From: GCA-003244245 sp035463315
Lineage (GTDB): Bacteria > Actinomycetota > Actinomycetes > Mycobacteriales > Pseudonocardiaceae
Assembly (NCBI GenBank): GCA_035463315.1
Contig: DATHTJ010000268.1
Coordinates: 1 to 27,819, forward strand
Reading direction: 5' to 3'
Length of the DNA stretch: 27,819 bases
Part shown: piece after piece, positions 1 through 6,778 of the stretch
Layout of the letters: every line of letters starts with the position of its first letter
Numbering within the stretch: position 1 is the stretch's first letter
Translations under genes and position numbers: made by a program
The notes under the pieces: generated by a model
What the model saw: the letters and a program-made list of their open reading frames with translations, nothing else
Told to the model about the DNA's origin: nothing
Databases searched by the model: none

Positions 1-42
1 GACCATGGCCTCACCGTGTGGCCGACGCTCGACGACCGCTGA
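1..42 (+). CDS. Possible C-terminal end of a gene cut by the window edge
   Basis: Frame 1 is open from the first base to a TGA at 40-42 and reads DHGLTVWPTLDDR. This is protein-like, but far too short to identify. It would converge on the minus-strand gene ending at 116. It could equally be chance. Confidence 0.2.
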   Translation, partial: DHGLTVWPTLDDR

Positions 43-115
43 GCAGGCCAGCGGAGGACTGCCGGACGCACCGCGCCACAGTTCTCGTCCTGACGAATCA
101 GTCGCAGGTCACGGA

Positions 116-496
116 TCAGGCTGGTTGCGAGGCGACGCGTACCTGGAAGTGGATAACGATGTCGGACACTCTGATTCGGCCGGTTCCGCCCGTGACTCTC
201 ACGGTGGCGGTGTTGTTCCCGACCCGGAGAACCGATCCCTGGAACACCTCCTGCAGCGCAGCGTCAAATCGGTCTTCGTTGTGGGTGCGCGTGATCACCT
301 CCGCGTCGTTGATCTGGAGCGTCCACGAAAGGTTCTGGGGCGAGCGATCGGCTCTAAGCATTAAGGTTGCCATGGCTCTCTCGCCCAGGTCGGCGTTGCC
401 ACGGACGGCAAACGGAAAGGTTTCATCGACGTCGCCGCCGATCTCTAGCACCGCGCCGCGGTCGTCTACGACAACGTAATCGCTTACGGTTTCCAT
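116..496 (-). CDS. Small beta-rich protein of unknown function
   Basis: This encodes 126 residues. I chose the ATG at 494-496 because AAGGAG (minus strand, 505-510) sits 8 nt upstream, an excellent ribosome binding site; the longer reading frame to 550 has none. There is no signal peptide or membrane segment, so it is probably cytoplasmic. The sequence alternates hydrophobic and charged residues throughout (for example NTATVRVTGGTGRIRVSDIV near the C-terminus), which suggests a single all-beta domain such as a jelly roll. I do not recognise the family. It is transcribed divergently from the LAL regulator at 772, with about 275 bp between start codons, so the two could share a control region. 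That link is inference only. Confidence 0.7.
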   Translation of the reverse strand: METVSDYVVVDDRGAVLEIGGDVDETFPFAVRGNADLGERAMATLMLRADRSPQNLSWTLQINDAEVITRTHNEDRFDAALQEVFQGSVLRVGNNTATVRVTGGTGRIRVSDIVIHFQVRVASQPA

Positions 497-771
497 GTTG
501 CTTTCTCCTTTTGTAGATCCGCGAAAGGCCGCAGCGGCCTCTCCGTTCATTCTGGGTTGTGACGCTATTCATGCTGTACCTGGGACCGGAGTCTTCGCGT
601 TCCGGGTGCCCTCACTGCGCCCCCCCAACGTTTTGGGCGGTCGACCTCAACTGTTGGTGGGATTATTGATCTTGGAAGGGTGGCGGTGGCTGTTGCGTGT
701 TCTGAGGTGGCGTATCAGCAGGTCCTGTCCGGGGCTCATCACAAGGACGGTCGGTCAACAGAGGTGCAGCT

Positions 772-3723
772 ATGGGAATCGGGGTCGTGCCTGCAGGGTC
801 TCGGCCGGAGAGTCATGCCGTGCCCTCGGCGCCGCGGCGGGCGTCGGGGTGCGAGGACGTGGAGTTGTTGGAGCGCCAGCGCGAGCAGGCGGCACTGGAT
901 GCGTTGATCGTGGCCGCCTGCGGAGGAGCGGGTCGGCTGGTCGCGGTGGAGGGTGCGGCTGGTGTCGGTAAAACGGCGTTGCTGGGCGTAGCCCGGGTGG
1001 AGGCTGAGCGTGCGGGGATGGGTGTGTTGGTCGCCCGCGGCAGCCAGCTGGAGCGCGAGTTCGCCTATGGCATCGTGCGGCAGCTGTTCGAACCGGTTGT
1101 GGCCGCAACTAGTCCAGCTGAGCGGGACGAGTTGTTCGCTGGTGCTGCCAGGCAGGCTGCTGCGCTGCTGGGGCAGGCCGGCCACACTCCTATTTCAGCG
1201 GATGGTGGGAACGGCTCCTTGGCGATCCTGCACGGCTTGTTCTGGCTGACGGCCAACCTGTGCACGCGGCGGCCGCTTGCGTTGGTCGTTGACGACCTGC
1301 ACTGGGCTGACAGTTGGTCTTTGCGGTTTTTGGCCTATCTGCTGCCACGGATGGAAGGCCTGCCGGTGCTGGTGGTGGTGGCCCTGCGGCCCGCCGAGCC
1401 CGCCGCTGACCAGTATCTGCTGGCCCAGCTCGTCACCGACCCGTTGGCCCGGCTGCTGCAACCCGCGCCGTTGAGCCAGGCCGCGTCTGCCCAGCTGGTG
1501 GGCGCTGTCCTCATCGATGAGGCCGCCGAGGAGTTTTGCGCTGCTTGCCACGCTGCCACCGGTGGCAACCCGCTGTTGTTACGCGAGCTGGCCGTCGCAG
1601 CCGCCGCCGAAGAAATACCCACGAGTGTCGCCGGGGCAACCCGTTTGGTCGAGCTGGCACCCCGGGCTATCGGGCGCCGGGTCGCCCTGCGGTTGGCGCA
1701 ACTGGGGCCGGCTGCGACGGCCTTGACCCAGGCGGTGGCCGTGCTAGGCGACGGCGCGGACCCGGCCCAGGCAGCGGCCCTGGCCAGACTGGAGATCGAA
1801 GAGTCCCTTGGGGCGGCCAGCCAGCTCGCAGCGGTGGAGATCCTGCGCCCGCTCAGGCCGTCTATCAACGCGACTTCTGACCCTCACCGGGGGTTGGGTT
1901 TCGTGCATCCTCTGGTGCAAGCAGCCGTCTATGAGGAACTGTCAACAGCCGAGCGCATCCAGGCACACGCCTGTGCCGCCCGGCTACTGACCAAGGCTGG
2001 CGCGGCGCCCGAGCAGATCGCGGCCCACCTGCTCAACGTCGCAACAGGGAGTAACCCAAGGGTGGTGGCGATACTGCGGCAGGCAGCCGAACAGGCGCTG
2101 GAGCGTGGCGCGCCGGACAGCGCCGTGGCCTACCTGGAGCGCTGCCTAACCGAGCCGCCCTCACCGGAGGAACGAGCCGAGGTGCTGATCCAACTCGGGG
2201 CCATCGCCCAGCTGGTGGACATGGCCAAGGCCGCTGAGCACCTCAGCGCAGCCCTCACCCTCACCCAGCAGCCGCAACAGCGGGCGCTCATCGCCGAGAT
2301 GCTCGGTCTTACCCTGTTCTACGTTGGACGCAATGACGAGGCTATCGCGGTCTACACACAGGCAGAGCAGACCCTGTCGAAGACCGAGGAGCACGCCGGC
2401 TTGCGCCGACGGCTGCAGGCTAGCCTGATCAATATCGCGCTGACTGATCCGTCCCTGCGCCGGTTCGCTGCGGAGTGGACCAACCGGCTGCGCGAGGAAC
2501 CTCCGGAGGAGAGTCTTGGCAGTCGGATGCTCGACTGCATGATCGCTGGGTATGACGCGTACGCTGGTGTACCGGCCGAGGCGGCGGTCGCTCGGGCCCG
2601 GCGGGGCCTTGCCGGTGGCCATGTCCTTGAGCACACCAACGGCAACTCAGCCTTTGCCCACGGTTGCATGGTGCTGATGTGCGCTGACCTAGATGAGGTC
2701 ATGCCGCTGTTGGACGCCTCAGTTGCGCAGGCACATCGGCGTGGCTCGATCTTCGCTCTTGCTGGCACGAAATGCTTTCGGGCGCTCGCGTGGCTTTGGC
2801 GTGGTTTCCTGGCTGAGGCGGAGGCAGACGCCCGAGACGCCATGCAGGCGATGCAGACCACCCGCATCGACATGGGCATACCGTATGCCACCGTCTACCT
2901 TGCCGAGGCGTTGATGGAACAGGGACGCCTGACCGAGGCCGAGGCAGCCCTGGACTTCGCGGCTCCGCCGTCTGCCTGCCTTCAACTGGGCCACTGGGGT
3001 TGGCTCCTTAACCGCGCCCGCCTGCTCACGCTCCAGGGACGGACCCAAGAAGGTCTAGAGGCGATGCTGACCTACGGCCGCCGCTTGGCGGCTCACGGCT
3101 GGCATAACCCGGCCATCAGTACCTGGCGCTCGGACGCGGCGCTGGCGCTGCTGGCACTCGGCCAGCACGACCAGGCCCACGCGCTAGCCGCCGAGGAGCT
3201 GGAGCTATCCCGCCGCTGGGGAGCACCCCGAGCGCTCGGGGTCTCGCTTCGCGTGGCCGGACTAATCGCGGGCGGCCAGCAAGGTCTCGGACTGCTCCGC
3301 CAGGCAGTTGAGGTGCTGGCGCCCAGCCCAGCCCGGCTGGAACACGGCAAAACATTGATCGAACTCGGCGCCGCGCTGCGCCGCGCCGGCCACCGCACCG
3401 AGGCACGGCAGCACCTACGCCAGGGCATCGACCACGCCCAGCTATGCGCCGCCATCCCCCTGGTCGAGCGTGGGCTTACCGAGCTGCGAGCCACCGGTGC
3501 CCGCCCCCGACGCATCAGGCTGTCAGGCCCGGCGGCGCTGACTCCCAGCGAGCGCCGCGTGGCCGAACTCGCCGCGACCGGGCGATCCAACCGCGACATC
3601 GCCCAAACACTGTTCATCACCATCCACACCGTCGAACTGCACCTCACCCGGGCCTACCGCAAACTCGGCATCGCCAGCCGGACACACCTCACCCACACCC
3701 TCTCCGCACTCAACAATTCGTAG
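772..3723 (+). CDS. Large LuxR-family (LAL) ATPase transcriptional regulator
   Basis: This 983-residue protein has the LAL/MalT-like layout. A P-loop ATPase lies near the N-terminus: Walker A GAAGVGKTALL at about residues 61-71 and Walker B LALVVDDLHWAD with the DD pair at 174-175. A long helical, TPR-like middle follows. A C-terminal LuxR helix-turn-helix spans about residues 923-975 (LTPSERRVAELAATGRSNRD). The family couples ATP and inducer binding to activation of target promoters, often in secondary metabolism or sugar use. The ATG at 772 has an AGAGGTG sequence just upstream. A GTG at 859 (reading VELLER, a common LAL beginning) is a possible shorter start. No biosynthetic cluster is visible here: upstream is a divergent unknown gene and downstream are decayed genes. 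Its target is therefore unknown. Confidence 0.93.
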   Translation: MGIGVVPAGSRPESHAVPSAPRRASGCEDVELLERQREQAALDALIVAACGGAGRLVAVEGAAGVGKTALLGVARVEAERAGMGVLVARGSQLEREFAYGIVRQLFEPVVAATSPAERDELFAGAARQAAALLGQAGHTPISADGGNGSLAILHGLFWLTANLCTRRPLALVVDDLHWADSWSLRFLAYLLPRMEGLPVLVVVALRPAEPAADQYLLAQLVTDPLARLLQPAPLSQAASAQLVGAVLIDEAAEEFCAACHAATGGNPLLLRELAVAAAAEEIPTSVAGATRLVELAPRAIGRRVALRLAQLGPAATALTQAVAVLGDGADPAQAAALARLEIEESLGAASQLAAVEILRPLRPSINATSDPHRGLGFVHPLVQAAVYEELSTAERIQAHACAARLLTKAGAAPEQIAAHLLNVATGSNPRVVAILRQAAEQALERGAPDSAVAYLERCLTEPPSPEERAEVLIQLGAIAQLVDMAKAAEHLSAALTLTQQPQQRALIAEMLGLTLFYVGRNDEAIAVYTQAEQTLSKTEEHAGLRRRLQASLINIALTDPSLRRFAAEWTNRLREEPPEESLGSRMLDCMIAGYDAYAGVPAEAAVARARRGLAGGHVLEHTNGNSAFAHGCMVLMCADLDEVMPLLDASVAQAHRRGSIFALAGTKCFRALAWLWRGFLAEAEADARDAMQAMQTTRIDMGIPYATVYLAEALMEQGRLTEAEAALDFAAPPSACLQLGHWGWLLNRARLLTLQGRTQEGLEAMLTYGRRLAAHGWHNPAISTWRSDAALALLALGQHDQAHALAAEELELSRRWGAPRALGVSLRVAGLIAGGQQGLGLLRQAVEVLAPSPARLEHGKTLIELGAALRRAGHRTEARQHLRQGIDHAQLCAAIPLVERGLTELRATGARPRRIRLSGPAALTPSERRVAELAATGRSNRDIAQTLFITIHTVELHLTRAYRKLGIASRTHLTHTLSALNNS

Positions 3724-3738
3724 CGTCTTACCCGTGAC

Positions 3739-4180
3739 GTGGTCGAGTTCGTCTGTGGTCTGACCGGTCACGTCGCGCTGCTCGCAGACGACTACATCAT
3801 GCTGCGTCGTGGCCTGGGATACCGCTCGCCCAGTCAAGAGCGTGCGCTGGGGCTTTCGCCCGTTATTTGGACCGGGACGGGCACGACGGTCCGATCCCGT
3901 TGGAGCTGAGCCTGGATTGGGCGGCGTCGACCGCCTCGCCGGATCCGTGCAACCCGGTCCGGCGGTTGACGACGGTGCGGGGTTTCCTGCGTCACCTGGC
4001 TGCTCTGGACGGCGCCACCGAGGTGCCCGCGCCGGGGCTGCTCGGCTCGACCGGGCACCGCAGGCCGCCGCACGTGTATTCCGACCGTGAGATCGGCGAG
4101 CTGCTGCAGGCCACGGCCGGATTGGCCCCGGCCGGCGGGTTGCGGCCGCGCTGCTACGCCACGTTGTTCGGGTTGCTCGC
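3739..4180 (+). pseudogene. Decayed tyrosine recombinase/integrase, N-terminal part only
   Basis: Two adjacent frames together read like the N-terminal SAM-like DNA-binding half of a tyrosine recombinase. The first frame gives LLADDYIMLRRGLGYRSPSQ up to about 3849. A one-base loss then moves the reading to FARYLDRDGHDGPIP, VRGFLRHLAALDGATEVPAP and YSDREIGELLQATAGLAPAG. The similarity stops at LFGLLA near 4180, where the catalytic domain should begin with its first Arg box. All catalytic residues (R, H, R, Y) are therefore missing. The remnant begins 15 bp after the LAL stop codon. It is probably what is left of an inserted element or an IS-type integrase. Confidence 0.75.
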
Positions 4181-4184
4181 CCCG

Positions 4185-4364
4185 TTTGCCCCGGTGCTCG
4201 TCGATGATCACGGCGGCGAACAGGAACCGCAGTACCGCGGTCATGCGTTCCCCGTCGCCGTGGGCGGCCAGCTTGTCCCACAATGTTCGCGCGTCCAGCC
4301 CGACCAGACCGGCCAGGATCTCCCCAGTGGGGTGCATGAGGGTCTTACGGTCAGCATCTGGCAC
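4185..4364 (-). pseudogene. Unassigned protein-like fragment between two decayed genes
   Basis: Between the integrase remnant and the ABC-F remnant, the minus strand reads a plausible protein segment of about 60 residues. It includes VPDADRKTLMHPTGEILAGL, LDARTLWDKLAAHGDGER and MTAVLRFLFAAVIIDEH. Flanking residues in the same frame are Arg/Ser/Pro-rich and look like a shadow, so only this part looks coding. I do not recognise the family. It has no start codon or ribosome binding site of its own and is probably an internal fragment left by rearrangement. Confidence 0.35.
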
Positions 4365-4380
4365 CCCGCGAAGGCAAGGC

Positions 4381-4590
4381 GCGGTGACGCTATCGCACGG
4401 CGAGCGCACTCGAGCCGCGCTAGCTCTGCTGCAGGCGCATGGAGTGAATCTGCTGGTCCTGGACGCGACGACCAACCACCTCGATCTGCCCGCCATCGAG
4501 CAGGTCGAGTCGGTGCTCACGACGTACCGGGCACCTTGCTGCTGGTCACGCATCAAGGCCGGCGAATTCGAGGATCGCGGCGGATAGCCA
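4381..4590 (+). pseudogene. Decayed C-terminal fragment of an ABC-F ATPase
   Basis: The plus strand reads an ABC signature followed by Walker B: LSHGERTRAALALLQAHGVN, then LLVLDATTNHLDLPAIEQVE. ABC-F proteins act on the ribosome and normally carry LSPGE and LDEPTNHLD; here the catalytic Glu and the following Pro are replaced (LDATTNHLD). The H-loop (LLVTHQGRR) appears only after a frameshift near 4530. The first nucleotide-binding domain and the Walker A of the second are absent. This is a remnant with no expected function. It runs convergently into the 3' end of the Rv3235-like gene. Confidence 0.75.
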
Positions 4591-5050
4591 CGTCTCCGGC
4601 GGTGAGGCGGAGCTGCAGTGCCGTGCATCGCCATCGGCGTCCCCCCTCGTCGACGTGCTCCTCGAAGCGGGCGGCTAGGGCACGGACTCCGGTACTCAGC
4701 GTCACCACCGCGACCGCCTCCAGGACTCCCGGGGCCTGCGGGCGGGCGAACACCTTGCGCACCCGCGGCTCCAGCGGGCCAGCCACCTCCTGCAGCGTGA
4801 TGAGGTGTGCCAGCAGGTCACGACTCAGGACTGCGGACAGCTGTTGCGCTGGCCGCCGGCCGCCGAGGATCTCCACCGCGGCCCGCAGCACTCGCTCAGC
4901 CAGGACGGACGCTGCGGGGTTCACCGCCGAGGGGATCGGCGGTGGTGGCTCGGGTAGGGCCGGTGCCACCTGCGGCAGGATGTCCACCAGCCGGCGCAGC
5001 ACTGGCCGGCTTGGCAGGTGGGGACGCGGCTCGGCGATGCTCGTGGTCAA
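4553..5050 (-). CDS. Rv3235-family protein (DUF6459-like)
   Basis: This encodes 165 residues. The start is a TTG at 5048-5050 preceded by GAGGAGAG, a good ribosome binding site at 5-6 nt. The body (RRPAQQLSAVLSRDLLAHLI, GPLEPRVRKVFARP, ALAARFEEHVDEGGRRWRCT) matches my memory of the Rv3235 family, a conserved actinobacterial protein of unknown function. The synteny with rsgA, aroA and sigR supports this. Family members, as I recall, end shortly after the WRCTALQ motif. Here the frame continues about 16 residues (DVAIRRDPRIRRP) into the decayed ABC-F region, so the native stop has probably been lost. There is no signal peptide. Function is unknown. Confidence 0.65.
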   Translation of the reverse strand: MTTSIAEPRPHLPSRPVLRRLVDILPQVAPALPEPPPPIPSAVNPAASVLAERVLRAAVEILGGRRPAQQLSAVLSRDLLAHLITLQEVAGPLEPRVRKVFARPQAPGVLEAVAVVTLSTGVRALAARFEEHVDEGGRRWRCTALQLRLTAGDVAIRRDPRIRRP

Positions 5051-5265
5051 CGAACTCTCCTCGTCTGTGGACCACGCCAGGTGAGCGCGGTCGACCGACG
5101 GCGGGGCCGGAGACGCCGTTGTGGGGGCGGCTCACAGCGGGGGCGCTGCGGACCGTGGGCACCGGGTCGGAGGAGGGGCAACGATCCGGTGCAGGGGAGT
5201 ATGCGAGATCCGCAGCGGTGCTGTCCTGGTTTTCGAGATATTGGGTGCGATCTGTGGACAACCGG

Positions 5266-6129
5266 CTATGGCGTGCCGCGCTGGCGGGCCCACTCGAAGC
5301 ACACCACCGCAGCCGCGCTCGCGACGTTGAGCGACTCGACACCCTCGGCCATCGGAATGCCGACCCAGCCGGTGAGTTGCGCGGCGACGGCCGGGGAGAT
5401 TCCCGAGGTCTCGTTGCCCAGCACGTAGGCCACTCGTGGCGGGGGTGGATCGCCGAACAGTGAGGCGGCGCCCGGTGCCGACCCGGATAGCCCGAGCACT
5501 GCGAACCCGGCGGCGCGCAGCGCAGCGCAGGCCTGCTCGGCGGTGGCCGTCCGCAGGACCGGGGCGTGGAACGCGACCCCGGCCGAGGCCTTGACCACCA
5601 GTGGATCGATCGCGGGCACCCCCCGGCGGGGCAGCACCACGCCGTCGAGTCCGGCGGCGGTCGCGGTGCGCAGGATCATGCCCACGTTGGCCGGATTGGT
5701 GATCGCGTCGAGCACGAGCACCGCCGCCGGGCTACGCAGCGCTGTCAGTGCGCCGTCCAGTGGGCGCATCCGGGGGGCCACCACGTCGGCCAGCACGCCC
5801 TGGTCGTGCCTGCCGTTGCCGGCAAGCACCTTCACCCGGTGCGCCGACGCCCGCCGCACCGGCACCTGCCGGCCGGCTGCCGCGTCGAGGATCTCCTGCA
5901 GGGTGTCGCCGCGAGCGTGCTCGGCCACGATCACCTTGTCGACGGTCAGCGTCGGGTCGATGAGTGCCTCCAGCACCGGTTTACGGCCGTAGACGGTGAT
6001 GAAGACGTCCCGCGGGCTGGCCGCCTGCTGGGCTGGGGGCTGATCGTCGGCCAGGTGTTGATCGTTGGCCGGGTGTTGATCGTTGGGCAGCGGCACATAA
6101 CACAGGATGGCAGGTTCGGATGCGGTCAT
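5266..6129 (-). CDS. TrmH/SpoU-family RNA 2'-O-methyltransferase
   Basis: This encodes 287 residues and is predicted to transfer a methyl group from S-adenosylmethionine to a ribose 2'-hydroxyl of rRNA or tRNA. All three SpoU motifs are visible: motif 1 DAITNPANVGMILRTA, motif 2 YVLGNETSGIS and motif 3 IPMAEGVESLNVASAAA. These form the C-terminal trefoil-knot domain. A substrate-binding domain precedes it (VYGRKPVLEALIDPTLTVDK onward). Residues about 14-31 are an odd Asp/Gln/His/Pro-rich insert made of three six-residue repeats (NDQHPA, NDQHLA, DDQPPA) encoded by an 18-bp tandem repeat. The ATG at 6127-6129 lacks a strong ribosome binding site, so a start after the repeats cannot be excluded. 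The exact RNA target cannot be read from sequence. Confidence 0.9.
   Translation of the reverse strand: MTASEPAILCYVPLPNDQHPANDQHLADDQPPAQQAASPRDVFITVYGRKPVLEALIDPTLTVDKVIVAEHARGDTLQEILDAAAGRQVPVRRASAHRVKVLAGNGRHDQGVLADVVAPRMRPLDGALTALRSPAAVLVLDAITNPANVGMILRTATAAGLDGVVLPRRGVPAIDPLVVKASAGVAFHAPVLRTATAEQACAALRAAGFAVLGLSGSAPGAASLFGDPPPPRVAYVLGNETSGISPAVAAQLTGWVGIPMAEGVESLNVASAAAVVCFEWARQRGTP
6041..6088. repeat. 18-bp tandem repeat inside the methyltransferase gene
   Basis: Two full copies (6041-6058, tgatcgtcggccaggtgt; 6059-6076, tgatcgttggccgggtgt) and a 12-bp partial copy (6077-6088) lie head to tail. The period is six codons, so copy-number changes would keep the frame. Confidence 0.85.
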
Positions 6130-6149
6130 CCGGCGTGCCAGGATGCACC

Positions 6150-6218
6150 GTGGACACGCTGGCTGTGCCGATCGGGGAGTCGCTCAAAGAGCTGGTGTCG
6201 ACGGCGCCCGAACAATGA
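6150..6218 (+). CDS. Candidate 22-residue peptide overlapping the DUF6912 gene
   Basis: A GTG at 6150-6152 is preceded by AGGA with a 6-nt gap and opens a 22-codon frame beginning VDTLAVPIGESLKE. Its TGA (6216-6218) overlaps the ATG of the next gene in an ATGA arrangement, the usual sign of translational coupling. The next gene has no clear ribosome binding site of its own, so this frame could deliver ribosomes to it. I do not recognise the peptide. It may be a real small protein, a leader, or chance. Confidence 0.35.
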   Translation: MDTLAVPIGESLKELVSTAPEQ

Positions 6219-6718
6219 GGGTCTACATCCCCGCCACGCTCGCGATGCTGCGAACGCTGGTCGACTCCGGGGAGCTGGTTCCGGTCGCCGGCACCGCCTT
6301 CGCGCTCACCCCGATGCTCCGCGAGTCCTACGCTGCCGGGGACACCGAGGAGCTGGAGTACGCGGCGATGAACGAGGCGGCCCGGGCCTCGCTGCGGCTG
6401 CTGGCCGCTGAGCTGGACGTTGATTCGGCGGCCCTGCCCCGCCGCGTCGTGGTGGCCGCCGACGTCGAGCGGGTGCGGCTGCGCCCCGACCTCGAGGACG
6501 CCGCCGTCACGGTCGCCGGGGCGGTGCCGAGTTCGGCGGTCGCCGCCGTGCATGTCGACGTAGCCGAGGCGGAGGATGCGGTGCGCAGCGCGGCGGCGGT
6601 GGTGGATGCCGCCGATCTCGGTGACCCGGATGCTGAGTTCACCCTGGGCGAAGCCGAGGACCACGAGATGGCCTGGTACGCCACCCAGGAGATCCCCTTC
6701 CTGCTCGAACTCCTGTGA
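6215..6718 (+). CDS. DUF6912-family protein
   Basis: This encodes 167 residues starting MRVYIPATLAMLRTLVDSGE, which I recognise as the conserved beginning of the actinobacterial DUF6912 family. The function of the family is unknown. The ATG at 6215 was chosen from that similarity and from the ATGA overlap with the short frame upstream; the longer frame from 6107 has low-complexity, Arg-rich residues. The body is acidic and alanine-rich, with alternating strands and helices (PRRVVVAADVERVRLRP, AVAAVHVDVAEAEDAVRSA) that suggest a repeated alpha/beta fold. It has a conserved-looking end, AWYATQEIPFLLELL. No signal peptide or membrane helix is seen. It is divergent from the methyltransferase gene and upstream of the pruA promoter hairpin. 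Confidence 0.8.
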   Translation: MRVYIPATLAMLRTLVDSGELVPVAGTAFALTPMLRESYAAGDTEELEYAAMNEAARASLRLLAAELDVDSAALPRRVVVAADVERVRLRPDLEDAAVTVAGAVPSSAVAAVHVDVAEAEDAVRSAAAVVDAADLGDPDAEFTLGEAEDHEMAWYATQEIPFLLELL

Positions 6719-6719
6719 G

Positions 6720-6767
6720 ACCCGTGAGTGGCGATGCGAGTCAGGACTCGAATCGCCACTCACGGGT
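6720..6767. promoter_or_regulatory. Perfect inverted repeat abutting the pruA -10 box
   Basis: Two 16-bp arms, acccgtgagtggcgat and its exact complement, surround an inner stem cgagt/actcg with a 4-nt loop (cagg). Together this is a 22-position stem with one mismatch. There is no T-run after it. It starts 2 nt after the DUF6912 stop and its last base is the first base of the pruA -10 hexamer. It could be a terminator for the upstream gene, an operator for pruA, or one copy of a dispersed palindromic repeat. Confidence 0.7.
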
Positions 6768-6772
6768 AGACT
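6767..6772 (+). promoter_or_regulatory. Candidate -10 box for leaderless pruA
   Basis: TAGACT fits the actinobacterial TANNNT -10 consensus. It ends 6 nt before the GTG start of pruA, so transcription would begin at the start codon itself. No Shine-Dalgarno sequence is present upstream of that codon. Confidence 0.65.
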
Positions 6773-6778
6773 TGTGCT

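Noticed and set aside
3867..5084. 405-residue plus-strand open frame
   Set aside because: Only its first 100 codons resemble a protein (the integrase remnant). The rest is Arg/Ser/Pro-rich and antisense to the Rv3235-like gene.
5355..5379. Second GGAAT...GTT pair, inside the TrmH/SpoU gene
   Set aside because: Spacing is 17 bp, it lies inside a gene in the antisense direction, and it faces no gene start.
5566..6411. 281-residue plus-strand open frame
   Set aside because: Antisense to the TrmH/SpoU gene, whose three motifs are all present.
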